From: a virus
DNA length: 64,000 nt
Strand: one strand, 5' to 3'
IMG/VR virus record: IMGVR_UViG_3300042298_003052
Coordinates: 62,001-126,000 of that record
Part shown: positions 60,725 to 64,000 of the stretch, in pieces
Position numbering within the stretch: the stretch's first letter is position 1
Layout of the letters: each line of letters begins with the position of its first letter
The notes under the pieces: model-generated
What the model saw: only the letters and a program-made list of their open reading frames with translations
What the model was told of the DNA's origin: nothing
Database searches by the model: none
Position numbers and translations under genes: made by a program

Positions 60725-61435
60725 ATGGTCAAGTTTGAATTGAAGAACGCATCAGTTACCGTCCCCGTCGTTGGAGACGGCGGGTATGCCAACAAGTCCA
60801 GCCTTGAACTGGATGTTCTTAGTGTTGGTAAGGTTAACGTCGGAGATCCGTGGGATCTCTCTTTCCTCAAGGGGAAGGAGATCCAGCACCAAGGGCTGAC
60901 TTTGAGTATCCCCTCTGGGATGCTTAAATTTTTAGGAAATATCTCTGTTTCGTTAGAAGCAGAAGAAGATGGATTTGAGAGCTTTGTTTTTCGGGCTCAA
61001 GAAGCCCGTTGGTCCGGAAAACAGGACGGCTATTTCGGCGGCATGTCCGCCTATGGAAATTTCCGTGCTCAGATTGAATGGGTGGTGGAGGGCACCTATA
61101 TGCTGCCCGAAGACTTCACGGGTAGGTCGTTCAAAAATTTGGCTACCCTGGTCACCCTCCACTTGGAGGAATGGCCCTGTTTTTACAGGGTTGACTGGGA
61201 AACCTACAAGCGTCGCCAATGGGCGGTAGAGGCTGTAGATCGTCAACAAGCTCTATCGCTTGCTGCTAGCGCTGCAAAAATGCTAGCTATCCCGGCTAGC
61301 GATAGAAATTCTCAGATAGACGAAAGTCTATCTTGGTGGTGGGACTACATCCGACGACAAGAACTAAAATCTCTTGAGGGATTTGATACTTACGAAACGG
61401 TTTCTGAGGCAATGGAGGCTGACAGCCTAAATTAG
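60725..61435 (+). CDS. Unknown protein, family B (copy 2)
   Basis: 236 residues, paralogue of 59380-60081 (see there) with extra residues ~135-160. Notably G+C-rich and free of GCGATCGC, unlike its paralogue, so probably acquired separately. Start MVKFELK is identical in DNA to that of 61537. Confidence 0.75.
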   Translation: MVKFELKNASVTVPVVGDGGYANKSSLELDVLSVGKVNVGDPWDLSFLKGKEIQHQGLTLSIPSGMLKFLGNISVSLEAEEDGFESFVFRAQEARWSGKQDGYFGGMSAYGNFRAQIEWVVEGTYMLPEDFTGRSFKNLATLVTLHLEEWPCFYRVDWETYKRRQWAVEAVDRQQALSLAASAAKMLAIPASDRNSQIDESLSWWWDYIRRQELKSLEGFDTYETVSEAMEADSLN

Positions 61436-61444
61436 CCTCTTCAT

Positions 61445-61483
61445 CACCCCAGGGTCTACCTACTAGGCTCTGGGGTGCCTTTT
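61445..61483 (+). terminator. Intrinsic terminator
   Basis: CACCCCAG (61445-61452) pairs with CTGGGGTG (61470-61477), then CCTTTTG. Ten nt after the family B stop. Confidence 0.7.
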
Positions 61484-61536
61484 GCTGTTGTCTACTGTTC
61501 GTTTTTTTTGTTCACTTTCGTCCAAGGAGGACAATC

Positions 61537-61842
61537 ATGGTCAAGTTTGAATTGAAGGAAGCTCAAGATCTCCACCCGACTCTGGGATTGCCGGAGGGAT
61601 CAATAGTGAAAGTTTCAGAAGCTTCTGAAACTTTTTGTGCGGGGCATGTCGGATTTATAGTCCGGCAAAGCCTGGACGAAACTTCCGCAGAAGAAAACGA
61701 ATGGGGCTTTTCTTCGTTCAACTCTGTAAATGGAGTGTGCTACGAAATTCCCTATGAGGATTTTGAAGCGTTAAAATACTTCGACCGCAGATTTTACCGC
61801 CTGCGAGTAGTGCAGGGGGAATACATCAACGATTTGGATTAG
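61537..61842 (+). CDS. Unknown protein
   Basis: 101 residues. First 7 residues MVKFELK and surrounding DNA equal those of 60725; the rest differs. Acidic. Strong AAGGAGG. No family. Confidence 0.7.
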   Translation: MVKFELKEAQDLHPTLGLPEGSIVKVSEASETFCAGHVGFIVRQSLDETSAEENEWGFSSFNSVNGVCYEIPYEDFEALKYFDRRFYRLRVVQGEYINDLD

Positions 61843-61856
61843 CAAATAGGGTATAC

Positions 61857-62023
61857 GATCGTCCTAGTTTGTTATCTTTTGTGGATCCAGTCAACAAACA
61901 ATCGTGTTTCAACCATCGTGGATCAAAACAAGAGCGATCGCGTCCGGGTTGCCTGTAAACTGAACTTGACACTTCTGGTGAGATCGTTTAGAATAAAAGG
62001 AGATGAGTTAAAGGAATGCAATT
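61857..62023 (+). repeat. 167-bp direct repeat with promoter, copy 2
   Basis: Same length and layout as 60558-60724: TTGACA (61966), 17 bp, TAGAAT (61989), AAAGGAATGCAAT leader. Several point differences. Confidence 0.85.
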
Positions 62024-62254
62024 ATGACCAATTTCATTGCAGAGCTGACTTCTCCGGAACAAGCTCTAGAGTTAACCCAAGGTCGTCTAGTTATGGAAGT
62101 TTTTGAAGTATCGTTCTCACCAGAGAATGTGCTTACTGCGGCGGCTCTGCTAATTGAAAAAGAAGACAATGCTAATCTAGTGAGTCAAGCGGGAGTAATC
62201 GCCCGTGCAGGCAAACATGGTTGGGGTATGGGAGACGTTTACCGTACCGTCTAG
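62024..62254 (+). CDS. Unknown small protein
   Basis: 76 residues (MTNFIAELTSPEQALELTQG...), helical and acidic. Expressed from the duplicated promoter. No family. Confidence 0.65.
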   Translation: MTNFIAELTSPEQALELTQGRLVMEVFEVSFSPENVLTAAALLIEKEDNANLVSQAGVIARAGKHGWGMGDVYRTV

Positions 62255-62261
62255 CATCAGG

Positions 62262-62304
62262 TGGTTTACGTAGACTGTCTTGTATGGATAGTCTACGTAA
62301 ACCA
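62262..62304. promoter_or_regulatory. 15-bp perfect inverted repeat
   Basis: TGGTTTACGTAGACT (62262-62276) and its exact complement (62290-62304), 13-nt loop, then TTTGTT. Acts as terminator of 62024 or operator for 62351. Confidence 0.6.
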
Positions 62305-62350
62305 TTTGTTAAAATATAAATTAAAACCAACGAATCAAAAGAGGATGGTC

Positions 62351-62839
62351 ATGAGTAAAGCGTATTATCTGGCAGCGATCGCTAGCTTCTGTAACATGGA
62401 TAATGCTGCGTCAGAAGAGGAAATCACTCAATATATAAAGAAGTTGGAAGGTATAGACATTGAAATAACTGAAAAAGATGTTTTTCTATGGGCACCTGAC
62501 ATCAAAATGAGAGTGCGGTTATGGTTGTTACCCGAAATGTCTTTCGATAACGTGGCAGACTCATTATCTTGGGGTTTTGATCGTGTTCAGAACTGTAGAG
62601 AATGGAATACACTGTTCTCGATGGAAGGAGGGGAGGTTCTGTATAGGATCCGGAACGATGATACCGTAGAGATACTATATCCGTCTTGTACGGACCTGAG
62701 TGAAGAAGCGATCGTTTCTCTAATGTTAGAGAAGATCAATGATAGGTTACAGTTTCATAAAGCTTCTGATGGCGAATATAAAATCGAAGAATTATCAGAA
62801 CGTGAAAATGCTATTATTTTCCCAATTACCACTAAATAA
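62351..62839 (+). CDS. Unknown protein
   Basis: 162 residues from the ATG at 62351 (GAGG 6 nt upstream); the longer frame from 62261 lies in the palindrome. Acidic, alpha/beta (SKAYYLAAIASFCNMDNAAS). No family. Confidence 0.65.
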   Translation: MSKAYYLAAIASFCNMDNAASEEEITQYIKKLEGIDIEITEKDVFLWAPDIKMRVRLWLLPEMSFDNVADSLSWGFDRVQNCREWNTLFSMEGGEVLYRIRNDDTVEILYPSCTDLSEEAIVSLMLEKINDRLQFHKASDGEYKIEELSERENAIIFPITTK

Positions 62840-62842
62840 AAA

Positions 62843-63055
62843 ATGAAGAAGATAGCTTTGTTAGAACTTCCCAGCAACGATTATGATATAAACGTAGGTC
62901 AGATCGTGGTTGGAAGAATTTGGAAAGATGGAGACGTATATCGATACCAGATCTTCAAAACGGAGATCACAGAGTCGTATGCCCCTTCGCCTTTTATGAG
63001 TTTGATGGAGGCGATCGTAGCGGCTACTGACAAGATCCGGAGTCAACTGGGTTAA
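62843..63055 (+). CDS. Unknown small protein
   Basis: 70 residues; beta start (KKIALLELPSNDYDINVGQI) and helical end. Starts 3 nt after the preceding stop. No family. Confidence 0.65.
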   Translation: MKKIALLELPSNDYDINVGQIVVGRIWKDGDVYRYQIFKTEITESYAPSPFMSLMEAIVAATDKIRSQLG

Positions 63056-63057
63056 CC

Positions 63058-63285
63058 ATGGTGAAAAACGTTGCACTAGATCTTATAAAGAAACAATTTG
63101 TGTTGCGATTGTGTAAAGATCCTTTTACTGGTACAAGCGGCTATGGTATCTTTGATGTGTACCAAACAGACGGTTTGATGAGTTCTGTCTATGTGAATAA
63201 AGAGGATGCGATCGAAGCTTTGAAAGAGTGGATAGAAGGTGTTTACGATTGTTTACCCCCAGAGGAGAAAACCCATGAAAACTGA
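63058..63285 (+). CDS. Unknown small protein
   Basis: 75 residues (MVKNVALDLIKKQFVLRLCK...); ends in EEKTHEN over the next start. Its layout (strand, GYGIFDVYQT loop, helix EDAIEALKEWIEG) mirrors the gene before, so they may be distant paralogues. Confidence 0.65.
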   Translation: MVKNVALDLIKKQFVLRLCKDPFTGTSGYGIFDVYQTDGLMSSVYVNKEDAIEALKEWIEGVYDCLPPEEKTHEN

Positions 63286-63466
63286 TCAAGAGATTCTAGT
63301 CCGATTTGTAGAAGCATTGCTTTCAAATCCTAACGTCTGGGATCGAAATCGATCTGATGAAAATCTAGACTATGTTTTAGCTACAGCGGTAGTAGCCGCC
63401 AATAAGGTTTTCTATATCCTAAGCGATCAAAATAAGATCGATGAAGACGATATTTCATATCACTGA
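63275..63466 (+). CDS. Unknown small helical protein
   Basis: 63 residues from the ATG at 63275 (AGGAG 8 nt upstream, inside the gene before). Helical. No family. Confidence 0.65.
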   Translation: MKTDQEILVRFVEALLSNPNVWDRNRSDENLDYVLATAVVAANKVFYILSDQNKIDEDDISYH

Positions 63467-63510
63467 ACGAAAAATAAATTCAATCCTAGAAATATATCAA
63501 GGAGAATACC

Positions 63511-63945
63511 ATGTCATCAAAACTAACAGACGAAATATATAAGTTACAAAAGACTAGGGAACAACTAGCTAACGATTGGAAATTTTGTATTTATGAAACT
63601 TATTTCATCAACTTTCAGGATATTGATCACAAAGATATGATAGCTGTCCTAAGTGGCGAAGTGGTTACATTGCAGCTTGACTTCGCTGGTGATACTTTTC
63701 ATTTTTACAGTTCTCGTATCCAACCAGTCTCTACAAACACGTTAGAAGCCTATAGAAAAGACTACATACATACGTTTGTTCCATTCCATAAAAGTCAATT
63801 GGTTTACCGAGACGACTGTGGTGTATCTATACCACATTTGCTTTATAACGATCTTTGGTCGGTAGATCTATTTTTATACGATAGCAATCGTAAACAAATC
63901 ACTGACATACCGCTACACTTTCTGCAAAAACTTGGATTACGCTAA
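63511..63945 (+). CDS. Unknown protein
   Basis: 144 residues (MSSKLTDEIYKLQKTREQLA...). Helical start, beta-rich rest. AAGGAGAATACC site. Last gene in the window. No family. Confidence 0.7.
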   Translation: MSSKLTDEIYKLQKTREQLANDWKFCIYETYFINFQDIDHKDMIAVLSGEVVTLQLDFAGDTFHFYSSRIQPVSTNTLEAYRKDYIHTFVPFHKSQLVYRDDCGVSIPHLLYNDLWSVDLFLYDSNRKQITDIPLHFLQKLGLR

Positions 63946-64000
63946 ATATCAACGTTGGCAAAAGCAACACCTTTCCGAATAGTCTATATACCTAATATCT

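Noticed and set aside
60439-60738. Plus-strand frame across the 60.4-60.7 kb repeats
   Set aside because: Composed of GTGGATC and HIP1 repeats and overlaps the promoter and leader of 60725.
61879-62106. Plus-strand frame across repeat copy 2
   Set aside because: It reads the promoter repeat and then overlaps 62024 in another frame; no ribosome site.

Overview
The window reads as part of a large tailed phage (most likely a long non-contractile-tailed siphovirus) of a cyanobacterium. The evidence is a contiguous head-and-tail gene block (portal, prohead protease, major capsid, connectors, tail tube, frameshifted tail chaperone, tape measure), dense small overlapping genes on the other strand, four clear tRNA genes, a phage-type NblA (a phycobilisome-degradation gene that only makes sense in a cyanobacterial host), and very frequent HIP1-type GCGATCGC octamers. 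Both window edges cut through the genome; the left edge cuts the tape measure gene.

Layout. 1-22.9 kb: late structural genes, almost all on the minus strand, read right to left from portal to tape measure. They are interrupted by a plus-strand double-HTH regulator (13.2 kb) and by an accessory stretch with an M15 peptidase, a metallophosphoesterase, an HNH-like protein and membrane proteins. 22.9-24.9 kb: a tight plus-strand operon of unknown small genes. 24.9-31.9 kb: PhoH2-type ATPase, tRNA-Thr, nblA, tRNAs Lys/Met/Arg, and a minus-strand primase-helicase unit led by a ribbon-helix-helix-like regulator. 32-32.8 kb: a non-coding region with a nested inverted repeat and TTGACC/GGTCAA repeats. 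32.8-39.6 kb: plus-strand early-type genes including an SSB-like OB protein, a deoxyribosyltransferase-like enzyme, a complete MurA homologue coupled to a family-2 glycosyltransferase, and a 2H-phosphoesterase-like protein. 39.6-63.9 kb: an accessory array of small, mostly unrecognised plus-strand genes in short units separated by AT-rich intergenic regions full of promoters, hairpins and duplicated leaders.

The most unusual points are: (1) the tape measure carries an alpha/beta-hydrolase-like domain and two consecutive kinase-like domains with intact HGDYHxGN loops; (2) a second copy of the prohead-protease fold, fused to a Tudor-like domain, has Asp where the catalytic His should be; (3) four accessory units carry a perfect TGTGA-N6-TCACA site whose spacing to a -10 box fits a class II CRP-dependent promoter, suggesting use of a host cAMP receptor protein; (4) four other units start transcription, by prediction, exactly on an AUG that opens a conserved mini-ORF overlapping the main gene; (5) phage-borne murA plus glycosyltransferase.

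How the parts may work together (inference): the right-hand genes look like early takeover functions (nblA, DNA metabolism, counter-defence candidates), the primase-helicase, SSB and PhoH proteins serve replication and nucleotide metabolism, and the left block builds the virion. No database search or structure prediction was possible; family calls rest on motifs and gene order, and most small genes remain unassigned.
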